From positions 1 through 7,221 of the forward strand of contig JAEYQF010000007.1 of NCBI GenBank assembly GCA_023410155.1: a stretch of 7,221 bases of DNA, written 5' to 3'. Origin of the DNA: Verrucomicrobiota bacterium (GTDB taxonomy: Bacteria > Verrucomicrobiota > Verrucomicrobiia > Opitutales > Opitutaceae). The stretch's first letter is position 1. The number at the start of each line of letters is the position of its first letter. Made by a program: the position numbers and the translations under genes. This document shows, piece after piece, positions 1-6,831 of this stretch. The notes below the pieces were generated by a model. That model did not search any database. It was not told the origin of the DNA and was given only the letters and a program-made list of their open reading frames with translations.

Positions 1-2286
1 GAGTGGCAGTGGTGGTATCTGAGCGAGCTGTCCACGGGCACCGGCACGGGCTGGGTGGTTGACAATGCGACGCTCGCGCCGGGCGCGTCGGACGATTTAT
101 GGCAGGTCTACAAGGGCTGGCCCATGATGATGACGGTCGTCACGCCGGCTCCGGTGGAGGACGCGCCAGTGGTCCTCAAGACCTCGGCCGCGCCTGCGTT
201 GATCGCGGGGAGCACAGCAGAATTTTCCGTCGTGGCAGGCGGCGCCACCGCGATCGTCTGGCAGGTTTCGGAGGATGGCACCGAGTGGGAAAACCTTGCC
301 GATGGTGGCCGCTACTCGGGCACAAACACAGCGAGCCTCACGGTCACCGGTGTGACTTTGGGAATGAGCGGCTGGAAATACCGGGCGGTGCTCTTTAGCA
401 CGGGTGGCAGCGTTCTCTCCGAGTCCATGGCACTTTCGGTGTCTCCGCCGAACACGGCGCCGACCCTCTCAAGCATCGTTGATCAGACGCTCGACGAGGA
501 CAAATCGAAGACCATTTCGTTTACGGTCGAGGATGCGGAGCAATCCGCGAGTGCATTGTCGGTGACGCGCACTTCGTCCAACCCCACGCTCTTGCCCGTG
601 TCGGGACTGGTGCTGGGCGGCACAGGCGCTAACCGCACTTTGAAGATTTCGCCGGCAAAGAATCTCTCCGGCACGTCCACGGTGGAACTCACCGTAAACG
701 ATGGGCAGGCCACGACGACCCGGAGCTTCAACGTGACTGTCCGATCCGTGAACGACGCGCCGACGATCAGCGCGATCGCCAGCCTGACGGTGAACGAAGA
801 CACCGCATCGAAGGCGATTGCCTTCACGATCGGCGATGCGGAGACGAGCACTTCGAAGCTGAAGCTCACGTCCAGCTCCTCGAACACCAAACTGGTGCCC
901 ACCGCCGGGATCGTGCTGGGCGGCACCGGCTCGAAGCGAACGGTCACGATCAAGCCGGCCAAGAACCAGTCGGGCAAAGCCACGATCAAGATCACGGTGA
1001 GCGATGGCGCGCTCACTGCCACCGAATCGTTCACTGTCACCGTAAAGGCGGTGAACGACGCGCCGACGATCAGTGCGATCGCCAGTCAGACGATCAAAGA
1101 GGACAAATCGACGAAAGTGATTCCCTTCACCATCGGGGACGCGGAGACGAGCACCTCCAAGCTCAAGCTCACGCGGACCTCGTCCAACACCAAGCTGATT
1201 CCCACGTCGAAGATCGTGCTCGGGGGCAGCGGGTCGAAACGCACCGTGGTGGTGACCCCGGCGAAAAACCAGTCCGGCACCGCGACGATCAAGATCACGG
1301 TCAGCGATGGCACGCTCACCGCCACCGAGTCGTTCAAGGTAACGGTGACCGCCGTCAACGACGCGCCCACGATCACCAAGATCGCCGACCAAGTGGTCGC
1401 GAGAAACGGCCGCACCTCCGCGCTTAAGTTCACGATCGGCGATGCCGAGACGAGTGCGTCGAAGCTCAAGCTCACCCGCACGTCTTCGAATACCACGCTC
1501 CTGCCGACCTCGCGCGTGGTCTTCGGAGGCAGCGGAGCGAATCGCACCGTGACGATGACTCCGGCCAGCAATCGCACCGGCACGGTCGTGATCAAGCTCA
1601 CGGTCAGCGATGGGAAACTCTCAACCAGCACGTCCTTCACCGTGCGGGTCGGCACGACGGCGGCGCGGGCCGACTCGGCGAAGGCGACCTCGTCCCAGGC
1701 GCCGCAAGCGGTGACAAAAGATACGTTCGCCAAAGTCGGAGATGCAGTATCGCTCGTGGTTCGACCCCCGGAGAATACATCGCTGCTCCAGTGGTTCCGG
1801 GATGACGAGCCGATCGCGGGCGCGACGGGCGCCACGTTCAAGCTGCCGTCGGTGAAGCTGACCGACGCGGGTGGATACGATGCGGTGGCTCTCGGCCGCG
1901 ACAACGGCCAGGCGAGCGCCACCATCGAGCTGACGGTGGTGGAGTCGACCGCCATCGCGCGGCCGACCGGCGCCGGCATCGTGCTCCTGACGCAGACGCT
2001 GCGGCTGGCCGGTGCAGCGGAGAAGTTCACGCAGGAGATGTTGTTGCCGGCGGGTTGGACGGTGGTTTCCAGCGGCGGCGCAGACGCGACCCTGTATCCA
2101 CGAGTTGGAGACACAGGAGTGCTCGTCTGGCAGTGGAAGCAGGCACCGCGTCAGCAGGTCGTCCTGACCACGGTCCTGCGTGCGCCGGCCGGCGTCGTCC
2201 TGCCGGGCAAACTCGAGGGACTGCTCCGCGTCGAACAGCCCGACGGCGCGCGACGACTGCTGCTGGAGATCCCAGTCACACGGTGA
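1..2286 (+). CDS. Large surface repeat protein with Ig-like and cadherin-like domains (5' partial)
   Basis: The reading frame is open from base 1 to the TGA at 2284-2286, so the true start lies upstream; the GTG at 55 is only an internal codon. The 761 visible residues contain, in order: a short tail of an unknown domain ending near GWVVDNATL; an Ig-like domain (about 54-145, with WQVSEDGTEW and YSGTNTASLTVTGV); four tandem cadherin-like repeats of about 100 residues (about 151-550, each opening NxAPT and carrying SDG or NDG near its end); a second Ig-like domain (about 577-648, with LQWFRDDEPIAG and DAGGYDAVA); and an unrecognised beta-rich C-terminal part (about 650-761). No cysteine occurs, so the usual Ig disulfide is absent from both Ig-like domains. 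There is no C-terminal sorting motif or membrane anchor. Such architectures are typical of secreted adhesins or matrix proteins of Verrucomicrobiota and Planctomycetes; export and adhesion are inferred, since the signal peptide is not in view. Substrate or partner unknown. Confidence 0.9.
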   Translation, partial: EWQWWYLSELSTGTGTGWVVDNATLAPGASDDLWQVYKGWPMMMTVVTPAPVEDAPVVLKTSAAPALIAGSTAEFSVVAGGATAIVWQVSEDGTEWENLADGGRYSGTNTASLTVTGVTLGMSGWKYRAVLFSTGGSVLSESMALSVSPPNTAPTLSSIVDQTLDEDKSKTISFTVEDAEQSASALSVTRTSSNPTLLPVSGLVLGGTGANRTLKISPAKNLSGTSTVELTVNDGQATTTRSFNVTVRSVNDAPTISAIASLTVNEDTASKAIAFTIGDAETSTSKLKLTSSSSNTKLVPTAGIVLGGTGSKRTVTIKPAKNQSGKATIKITVSDGALTATESFTVTVKAVNDAPTISAIASQTIKEDKSTKVIPFTIGDAETSTSKLKLTRTSSNTKLIPTSKIVLGGSGSKRTVVVTPAKNQSGTATIKITVSDGTLTATESFKVTVTAVNDAPTITKIADQVVARNGRTSALKFTIGDAETSASKLKLTRTSSNTTLLPTSRVVFGGSGANRTVTMTPASNRTGTVVIKLTVSDGKLSTSTSFTVRVGTTAARADSAKATSSQAPQAVTKDTFAKVGDAVSLVVRPPENTSLLQWFRDDEPIAGATGATFKLPSVKLTDAGGYDAVALGRDNGQASATIELTVVESTAIARPTGAGIVLLTQTLRLAGAAEKFTQEMLLPAGWTVVSSGGADATLYPRVGDTGVLVWQWKQAPRQQVVLTTVLRAPAGVVLPGKLEGLLRVEQPDGARRLLLEIPVTR
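451..1650 (+). repeat. Four tandem ~101-residue cadherin-like repeats within the surface protein gene
   Basis: Units begin at the Asn codons at 451, 751, 1054 and 1357, giving periods of 300, 303 and 303 bases. Shared landmarks are NxAPTxxxIA at the start, FTxxDAE, SxSNxxLxP, GGxGxxRT, PAxNxSG or PAxNRTG, and LTVNDG or ITVSDG near the end. Units 2 and 3 are almost identical at their 5' ends at DNA level (748-782 and 1051-1085 differ at one base), pointing to recent duplication or homogenisation. Unit 1 is the most diverged. Unit 4 has lost the acidic ED pair (LDEDK, VNEDT, IKEDK in units 1-3; VARNGR in unit 4). The fold assignment comes from recognising the common bacterial VNDAPT...ED repeat family. 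Confidence 0.92.
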
Positions 2287-2291
2287 CGACT

Positions 2292-2353
2292 CGCGCCGGA
2301 CAAGGTCCCAAGTCACGTCCGAATGCGGCGTGGAATGGGACGGTTCCGGCGCG
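2292..2353 (+). other. Long imperfect hairpin directly 3' of the surface-protein stop codon
   Basis: Three stacked helices are visible. 2292-2300 pairs with 2345-2353 (nine perfect pairs, CGCGCCGGA with TCCGGCGCG). 2305-2310 pairs with 2336-2341 (six pairs, GTCCCA with TGGGAC). 2314-2319 pairs with 2327-2332 (six pairs including one G-U) around a seven-base loop. The structure starts 5 bases after the stop codon at 2286 and covers much of the gap before the tRNA. No T-run follows the stem, so it is not a classical intrinsic terminator. It may be a T-less terminator, a 3'-end stabiliser, or a copy of a palindromic intergenic element. The pairing is seen directly; the role is inferred. Confidence 0.6.
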
Positions 2354-2441
2354 GATTGGCGCTCGGTGAACGGACCATCCCCGGACGAAAAAGAAGGGTT
2401 GATTTTCGCGGACTGGAACGCAACCGTGCGCCCCCTGTTTT

Positions 2442-2518
2442 GGACGCTTAGCTCAGTTGGTTAGAGCACGTGCTTCACACGCACGGGGTCACTGGTTCGA
2501 GTCCAGTAGCGTCCACCA
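2442..2518 (+). tRNA. tRNA-Val (anticodon CAC)
   Basis: A complete cloverleaf can be drawn. The acceptor stem GGACGCT (2442-2448) pairs perfectly with AGCGTCC (2508-2514). The D stem is GCTC (2451-2454) with GAGC (2464-2467). The anticodon stem is CGTGC (2469-2473) with GCACG (2481-2485), enclosing the loop TTCACAC. The T stem is ACTGG (2491-2495) with CCAGT (2503-2507) around TTCGAGT. The anticodon CAC at 2476-2478 reads the valine codon GUG. The discriminator is A2515 and the CCA tail is encoded at 2516-2518. The gene stands alone and converges on the minus-strand glycosyltransferase gene. Confidence 0.97.
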
Positions 2519-2567
2519 TCACCTTCCCCGGATTCAGGCAGTTGCACCGTCGGGAGTTATGCAGGCA

Positions 2568-3692
2568 TCACGATCGCCGCGAGAGCTGGCCGCCGACGGC
2601 GACGGATTCCCATGTGAACTGCCCCATGGCGAGCGGAAACCACCAGCGTGCTGCGCGTGCCGAGCGCCCGAAATGCTCGAGCGCCTCGCGGATCCGGCGG
2701 CGCTTCGCTTCTGAGATGGCGTGCGATAGCCACGCACAACCCAGCGCCACTGCGACCCGGCGGCTCCAACTTGACACGGGCTGGACGGGGCGGAACCGAC
2801 CCGCGATCTCGGCGAGCAACCGTTCGGCTTCGCGGCATTGCGCGCCAGTCAATGGGTAGCGCAGCCAGAAATCGCGGAGCAGGATCATCTGTTCCTGTGT
2901 GAGGGCGAGACCGCAGGCCCGCTCGATTTCCTCCCGGCAGGCACGCAGGCTGCCCTCGGCGTAGCGAAACGTGTTCTGTTTCGTGACAGAGTTGGGATTG
3001 TCGGCACGCCAGAGATAGAGCGGCTCGGGCACGATGGCGGAGCGCGTGGCGCGAACCATGCGAAGCCACAGCTCGGTGGCTTCGCTCAGGTGGTATTGTT
3101 CACGGTAGCCGCCGAGCTCGCGCACCAGTTTCGTAGAGTAGAGCACCTGTCCGTGCGCGTTCAGGCGGTTGTAGAAGAGGAGGAAAAACGGCAGCGTCTC
3201 GCGCTGGTAACAGATCCCGCGCCAGCCGGGCCGACGCTGGTCACGGGAGTCGATGATGTCGAACGGGCAGGTGACCAGGCCAACGTGCGGATTCTCGCGC
3301 ACGACCGCCATCTGCCGTGCGAAACGGTGAGGAAGCGAGAGATCGTCCGCATCCATGCGTGCGATCCAGTCCGCGCGCACGAGTGAGATCGCGCGATTGA
3401 GCGTGCGGGTGACGCCCATGTTTCGCTCGTTCGGGCAACTGCGGATGCGCGCGTCGCGAGCAGCGTAGTCTTCGATGATCTCGCGCGTGCCGTCGGTCGA
3501 ACCGTCGTCGATGATGATGAACTCGAAGTCCGTCCAGGTCTGGTTCAGAATGCTCTCGATCGCGGGACGAAGATAGGCGCCGGCATTGTAGGCGGGCATG
3601 ATGACCGACAGCGCCGGCTTGGTCGCGCGGGTCGCGGAGGTCGGAGCTTGCAGTGCGGACTCATGGAGCGGAGCGGAAGTGTTCGTGATCAC
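2568..3692 (-). CDS. Glycosyltransferase family 2 (GT-A fold)
   Basis: A 374-residue protein that probably transfers a sugar from a nucleotide-sugar donor onto a growing surface glycan at the cytoplasmic side of the membrane. The GT-A core is clear: LSVIMPAYNAGAYL (about 28-41), nucleotide-binding IIIDDGSTDGT (about 59-69) and the metal-binding DADD (114-117). HGQVLYS (180-186) and SEATELWLRM (203-212) correspond to the acceptor and catalytic-base region, where many relatives have an EDxxLW motif. The C-terminal third is helical and rich in arginine, with no evident membrane span. The start is a GTG at 3692-3690 that overlaps the TGA of the upstream pyruvyl transferase gene (shared GTGA), so translation is probably coupled. 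The first 25 or so residues are low-complexity and precede the domain. Sugar donor and linkage cannot be read from sequence. Confidence 0.93.
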   Translation of the reverse strand: MITNTSAPLHESALQAPTSATRATKPALSVIMPAYNAGAYLRPAIESILNQTWTDFEFIIIDDGSTDGTREIIEDYAARDARIRSCPNERNMGVTRTLNRAISLVRADWIARMDADDLSLPHRFARQMAVVRENPHVGLVTCPFDIIDSRDQRRPGWRGICYQRETLPFFLLFYNRLNAHGQVLYSTKLVRELGGYREQYHLSEATELWLRMVRATRSAIVPEPLYLWRADNPNSVTKQNTFRYAEGSLRACREEIERACGLALTQEQMILLRDFWLRYPLTGAQCREAERLLAEIAGRFRPVQPVSSWSRRVAVALGCAWLSHAISEAKRRRIREALEHFGRSARAARWWFPLAMGQFTWESVAVGGQLSRRS

Positions 3693-4720
3693 GAGTGGTT
3701 GAGGATTGTGGGCGCGCCGGTCGATCCGGTGCGCGAGTCGGCCCGTCGGGCGAGCAAGCTTCGCAGCCTCTGCCGCAGCACGTAGGCGTTGCGCCGCACG
3801 TAGCGGGTGAAGGCGACTTCAGCGAGCTGCCGCAGTGAGAGCGGTTGCTTGCCGATGAAGCGGACGTTCCCGAGGTGAGCCAGGCTGTGCTCGTAGATGG
3901 CCTGGTTTTTGAAATAGGCGTTGCGATATAACCACACTTCCCGGCCCATCATCGCGGCGGTGATGGCAGCGTGGGTCCGGTCGGTGTGGACGACTGAATA
4001 ACGGGCGACGTAGTCCAGCAGGCGCTCCGGCTGGGTGTCCGGTCCGCGCGAGATGTCCATCCCCGGCAGGTGAAGGGGGCGGCGGTCGAATACCGCCTCA
4101 CGATCCCGCCGGAAAATCCCGACGGTGTCCGCGTGCGACATGAGCGCCCACGGCTGGAGGTCGTTCCAGAACGCGAGATCATGCGAGAGGTAAATATGCT
4201 TGGGCTTCAGCCCGGCGCGCGTGAGCTGGCCGTAGCTCATCTTTTCGCGGCAGAAGACCGTGTATTTGGCGTCCCAAGTTTGCACGAAGCGTCGCACCCG
4301 TGGGCTCTCCAGCTCAAACGAAGCAGGCAGGATCACCACCTGCCTGACCTGCGGCGCATACGCCTCGATCAAATCGGGCAACGTGTGCGTGCCGCGGCAA
4401 AATGCGCCACCGCCGAACACGAGCAGGACCTCGGCATCGATCTTGGCGGGCGCTTCGGTTTCCCGGATTTCCTGCCACGTGAGACCGAGCGAGGAGAGCA
4501 GACGTCGTCCGCCCATGTGAATCACTCCATCGCCGCGATTGCCCAGATTGAGCAGCAACGCGATCTTGCGCCCGCGTTGCGCCGTCAGAATTTCCAGCAA
4601 CGGCTCGATCTCCGCCGCCACAGCTTGGATCGTGAACGGCTTCAGGTCAGAGACCAACTCGGGTCCGGAAGCAACGCGATGCAACGCAGTGGAGGAGCGG
4701 TCGAGAGCGTCAGGATTCAT
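3689..4720 (-). CDS. Polysaccharide pyruvyl transferase family protein
   Basis: A 343-residue protein resembling the WcaK/ExoV polysaccharide pyruvyl transferase family, whose members move pyruvate from phosphoenolpyruvate onto a sugar as a ketal, adding negative charge to exopolysaccharide or cell-wall glycans. Visible landmarks are LLNLGNRGDGVIHMGG (about 56-71, the family's GNxGD-type motif), VFGGGAFCRG (about 101-110), VILPASFELESP (about 129-140), FCREKMSYGQL (about 156-166) and the C-terminal HTDRTHAAITAAMMGR (about 245-260), which matches the conserved TxRxH motif and following helix. The ATG at 4720-4718 is the best start, but no Shine-Dalgarno sequence precedes it. It is the first gene of a two-gene minus-strand unit with the family 2 glycosyltransferase, supporting a surface-glycan role. 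Some family members act on other substrates, so the exact reaction is inferred. Confidence 0.88.
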   Translation of the reverse strand: MNPDALDRSSTALHRVASGPELVSDLKPFTIQAVAAEIEPLLEILTAQRGRKIALLLNLGNRGDGVIHMGGRRLLSSLGLTWQEIRETEAPAKIDAEVLLVFGGGAFCRGTHTLPDLIEAYAPQVRQVVILPASFELESPRVRRFVQTWDAKYTVFCREKMSYGQLTRAGLKPKHIYLSHDLAFWNDLQPWALMSHADTVGIFRRDREAVFDRRPLHLPGMDISRGPDTQPERLLDYVARYSVVHTDRTHAAITAAMMGREVWLYRNAYFKNQAIYEHSLAHLGNVRFIGKQPLSLRQLAEVAFTRYVRRNAYVLRQRLRSLLARRADSRTGSTGAPTILNHS

Positions 4721-5033
4721 GGTGTGTGGATCGGAATGCGTGGTGTGATTCCCCGGCGTGTGGGCGCCAGGAGTTGCATGGGAAAGAAAATGAAGCTGCG
4801 TGTTTCCTAAAAGTCACAAGTGCCGCAGAACTCACCAGTGCTTGCATCAGGTGCACGCTGAGGCTGCGGCCTCCTATTTCGGGGTAACACCCTAGCTCGC
4901 GTTTGGGAGACGCCGCAGGCGCGCTGCACTGGAATGGTCCGCCTGCGGTGCAATAGTTCGAATAACACCGCGGAGGAAAACCAGCTGCGCGACTCGACTC
5001 GCCTCGGGCGTTGCACACACTCGCCCGACCCCC
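4721..5033. other. Divergent intergenic region between the glycan pair and the KDG module
   Basis: This 313-base gap must carry the 5' control regions of both the leftward glycan genes and the rightward eda gene, but no convincing -35/-10 pair stands out on either strand. It holds a small GAGGC-TGCG-GCCTC stem-loop (4860-4873), a longer inverted repeat (4913-4948) and further CTGCGG/CCGCAG copies. It also has a GGAGG-like purine block (4972-4976) that is 57 bases from the eda ATG and has no ATG, GTG or TTG start at ribosome-binding distance. I see no credible small gene in it. Confidence 0.7.
4913..4948. repeat. Inverted repeat upstream of eda
   Basis: CCGCAGGCG at 4913-4921 is the exact reverse complement of CGCCTGCGG at 4940-4948, separated by 18 bases; a G-T wobble could extend it by one pair (4912 with 4949). 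The same core occurs twice more upstream in alternating orientation: GCCGCAG at 4822-4828 and CTGCGGC at 4864-4870. It could form an RNA hairpin in the eda leader, act as an operator, or be a REP-like palindromic element. The pairing is seen directly; function is unknown. Confidence 0.6.
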
Positions 5034-5669
5034 ATGTCGAAGACGCAGATCCTCGAACGCCTCCGTGCCGCACGCGTCATTGCGCTGATCCGTGCCGAGA
5101 GTTCAGACAGCCTGATCGACTGCGCACGGGCGCTCGTCGCGGGCGGCTTGTCCTGCATCGAGCTCACGATGACGACTCCCGACGCACTCTCCCTCTGCGC
5201 GCGTGTCGCCGAGGAACTCCCCGAAGTCACGCTTGGCCTCGGCACGGTGCTCGATGCGCAGACGGCGATCGAAGGCATCCAGGCCGGTGCGCGCTTCATC
5301 GTCACGCCCGCGGTGCGGCCCGACGTGATCGCGGCTTGCCGCGAAGCCGATGTCGCCGTGCTCGGCGGCGCACTCACACCCACCGAAGTCCACACCACTT
5401 GGGAACTGGGCGCCGATGTCGTGAAGATCTTTCCCGCGGAATTTTTTGGTCCCGCCTACATCAAATCGCTCAAAGCGCCGTTTCCCGCCATCGAGGTCAT
5501 GCCGACGGGCGGCGTCACGCCCGAGACGATCGGTGCGTTTCTGAAGAATGGCGCGTTCGCCACCGCCGCGGGCAGCGCCCTTGTCTCGCCCGCCGCGCTG
5601 AAGGCGCGGGACTGGCCTGCGATCACACAGCGTGCGAGAGAGTTTGTCACCGCCGCCAACGCTGCCTGA
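5034..5669 (+). CDS. eda: 2-dehydro-3-deoxy-phosphogluconate (KDPG) aldolase
   Basis: A 211-residue class I aldolase of the KDPG/KHG family, the usual length. It cleaves 2-keto-3-deoxy-6-phosphogluconate into pyruvate and glyceraldehyde-3-phosphate in the cytoplasm, the last step of the Entner-Doudoroff and uronate routes. The TIM-barrel landmarks run in order: VIALIRA (15-21), catalytic-acid region CIELTMTTP with Glu43, GLGTVLD (68-74), FIVTPAVRPDV (88-98), GGALTPTEV (111-119), the Schiff-base lysine Lys131 in VVKIFPAEFFGP, and phosphate-binding MPTGGVTPE (156-164) with the later AAGSALV. The ATG at 5034 gives a normal N-terminus, and no other in-frame ATG, GTG or TTG was found just upstream; there is no Shine-Dalgarno sequence. 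It lies 10 bases before kdgK, forming an operon for consecutive reactions. Some homologues also accept KDPGal or 4-hydroxy-2-oxoglutarate. Confidence 0.96.
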   Translation: MSKTQILERLRAARVIALIRAESSDSLIDCARALVAGGLSCIELTMTTPDALSLCARVAEELPEVTLGLGTVLDAQTAIEGIQAGARFIVTPAVRPDVIAACREADVAVLGGALTPTEVHTTWELGADVVKIFPAEFFGPAYIKSLKAPFPAIEVMPTGGVTPETIGAFLKNGAFATAAGSALVSPAALKARDWPAITQRAREFVTAANAA

Positions 5670-5679
5670 TTTACTCTCC

Positions 5680-6777
5680 ATGTCCCTGACCCTTCGTCCC
5701 CGCGTTTCCTGCGCGTTCGAACAAATCTCGCTCGGCGAAGTCATGCTGCGCCTCGATCCCGGCGAGGGCCGCATCCGCACCGCACGGTCGTTCACCGCGT
5801 GGGAAGGCGGCGGCGAATACAACACCTCCCGCGGACTGCGGAAATGTTTCGGCCAGAAAACCGCCGTCTGCACGGCGCTCGTCGACAACGAAGTCGGGCA
5901 CCTCATCGAGGATTTTATCATGCAGGGCGGAGTCGCGACGGATTTCATCCGCTGGCGCGACGACGACGGCATCGGCCGCACCGTGCGCAACGGACTCAAC
6001 TTCACCGAGCGCGGCTTCGGCGTGCGCGGCGCCGTGGGTGTTTCGGATCGCGGGCACTCCGCCGCCTCGCAGCTCAAACCCGGCGACTTCGACTGGGATC
6101 ATCTCTTCGGCCAGCTCGGGGCGCGCTGGTTTCATACCGGCGGGATTTTCGCCGCGCTCTCGGAGAGCACCGCCGCGCTCGCGATCGAGGCGGTGCAGGC
6201 CGCGAAACGCCACGGCACGATCGTCTCCTACGATCTCAACTACCGGCCCTCGCTCTGGAAATCCATCGGCGGTCTCGCGAAAGCGCGTGAGGTCAACCGT
6301 GAGATCGCGCGTCATGTGGACGTGATGATCGGCAACGAAGAAGATTTCACGGCGTGCCTCGGCTTCGAGGTCGAGGGCGTCGACGCGAACCTTGCGCACG
6401 TCGAGGCCGACGCGTTCAAGCGCATGATCGGCACCGCGGTGCAGGCGTATCCAAATTTCAAGGTCGCTGCGACCACGCTGCGCCGCGTGATCACCGCGAC
6501 GAAAAACGACTGGAGTGCGATCCTCTGGCACGACGGTAAATTCTTCGAAAGTCGCGCCTATCCGGCGCTCGAGATTCTCGACCGCATCGGCGGGGGCGAC
6601 AGTTTCGCGTCGGGCCTGCAGTTCGGGTTTCTCGAATTCAACGATGCGCAGAAGGCCGTCGACTATGGTGCGGCGCACGGCGCGCTCGCCTCAACCACGC
6701 CGGGCGACACGTCGATGGCGACGCGCAAGGAAGTGGAAAAACTCTTCTCCGGCGGCAGTGCCCGGGTCGTGCGCTGA
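5680..6777 (+). CDS. kdgK: 2-keto-3-deoxygluconate kinase (PfkB/ribokinase family)
   Basis: A 365-residue PfkB-family sugar kinase that probably phosphorylates 2-keto-3-deoxygluconate with ATP to KDPG, the substrate of the adjacent aldolase. Landmarks are SLGEVMLRLDP (about 17-27, the KDG-kinase style N-terminal strand), WEGGGEYNTSRGL (41-53, substrate-binding glycines and Asn48), VSYDLNYRPSLW (about 182-193) and the C-terminal PfkB signature DRIGGGDSFASG with catalytic-base Asp307. The last has GGGD instead of the common GAGD, as in many KdgK-like kinases. I chose the ATG at 5680, ten bases after the eda stop; an in-frame GTG at 5632 would overlap eda by 38 bases and add a Pro/Ser-rich extension. 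No Shine-Dalgarno sequence is visible, so translation may rely on coupling to eda. It is longer than E. coli KdgK (about 309) because of inserts, for example around 230-265. Its last codons merge into the 22-bp repeat array. Confidence 0.93.
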   Translation: MSLTLRPRVSCAFEQISLGEVMLRLDPGEGRIRTARSFTAWEGGGEYNTSRGLRKCFGQKTAVCTALVDNEVGHLIEDFIMQGGVATDFIRWRDDDGIGRTVRNGLNFTERGFGVRGAVGVSDRGHSAASQLKPGDFDWDHLFGQLGARWFHTGGIFAALSESTAALAIEAVQAAKRHGTIVSYDLNYRPSLWKSIGGLAKAREVNREIARHVDVMIGNEEDFTACLGFEVEGVDANLAHVEADAFKRMIGTAVQAYPNFKVAATTLRRVITATKNDWSAILWHDGKFFESRAYPALEILDRIGGGDSFASGLQFGFLEFNDAQKAVDYGAAHGALASTTPGDTSMATRKEVEKLFSGGSARVVR

Positions 6778-6810
6778 TGCGGACCGACTCGGGACAATGT
6801 GCGCACCGAA

Positions 6811-6831
6811 TCGGGACCGAGTGTGTCCCGA
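6811..6831 (+). other. Stem-loop inside the repeat array, with a competing alternative stem
   Basis: TCGGGAC (6811-6817) pairs perfectly with GTCCCGA (6825-6831) around a seven-base loop. The same right arm, extended to 6825-6835, can instead pair with 6785-6795 with a single mismatch, so the two folds are mutually exclusive. No T-run follows. In an mRNA spanning kdgK and the transporter it could act as a processing, pausing or stability element; this is inference. Confidence 0.45.

Noticed and set aside
469..1392. Long minus-strand open frames opposite the repeat protein
   Set aside because: They mirror the repetitive high-GC plus-strand gene, give arginine-rich or low-complexity products, and match no family; they are antisense shadows.
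2399..2427. Possible promoter for the tRNA (TTGATT at 2399-2404)
   Set aside because: The hexamer looks like a -35 box, but the sequence 17 bases downstream (AACCGT) is a poor -10 match, so it is not supported.
2457..2859. Plus-strand open frames running through the tRNA into the glycosyltransferase 3' end
   Set aside because: They overlap a structurally perfect tRNA and the antisense of a convincing gene; the products have no recognisable features.
4070..4810. Plus-strand open frame of 246 codons opposite the pyruvyl transferase gene
   Set aside because: The opposite strand has clear family motifs throughout, while this product has none; it is a shadow of high GC content.
5632..5679. Upstream GTG start for kdgK overlapping eda
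   Set aside because: It would add a Pro/Ser-rich extension absent from the family and overlap eda; the ATG at 5680 gives a standard N-terminus and a normal 10-base gap.
5671..6678. Minus-strand open frame of 335 codons opposite kdgK
   Set aside because: The PfkB motifs on the plus strand are decisive; the antisense product is charged and unrecognisable.
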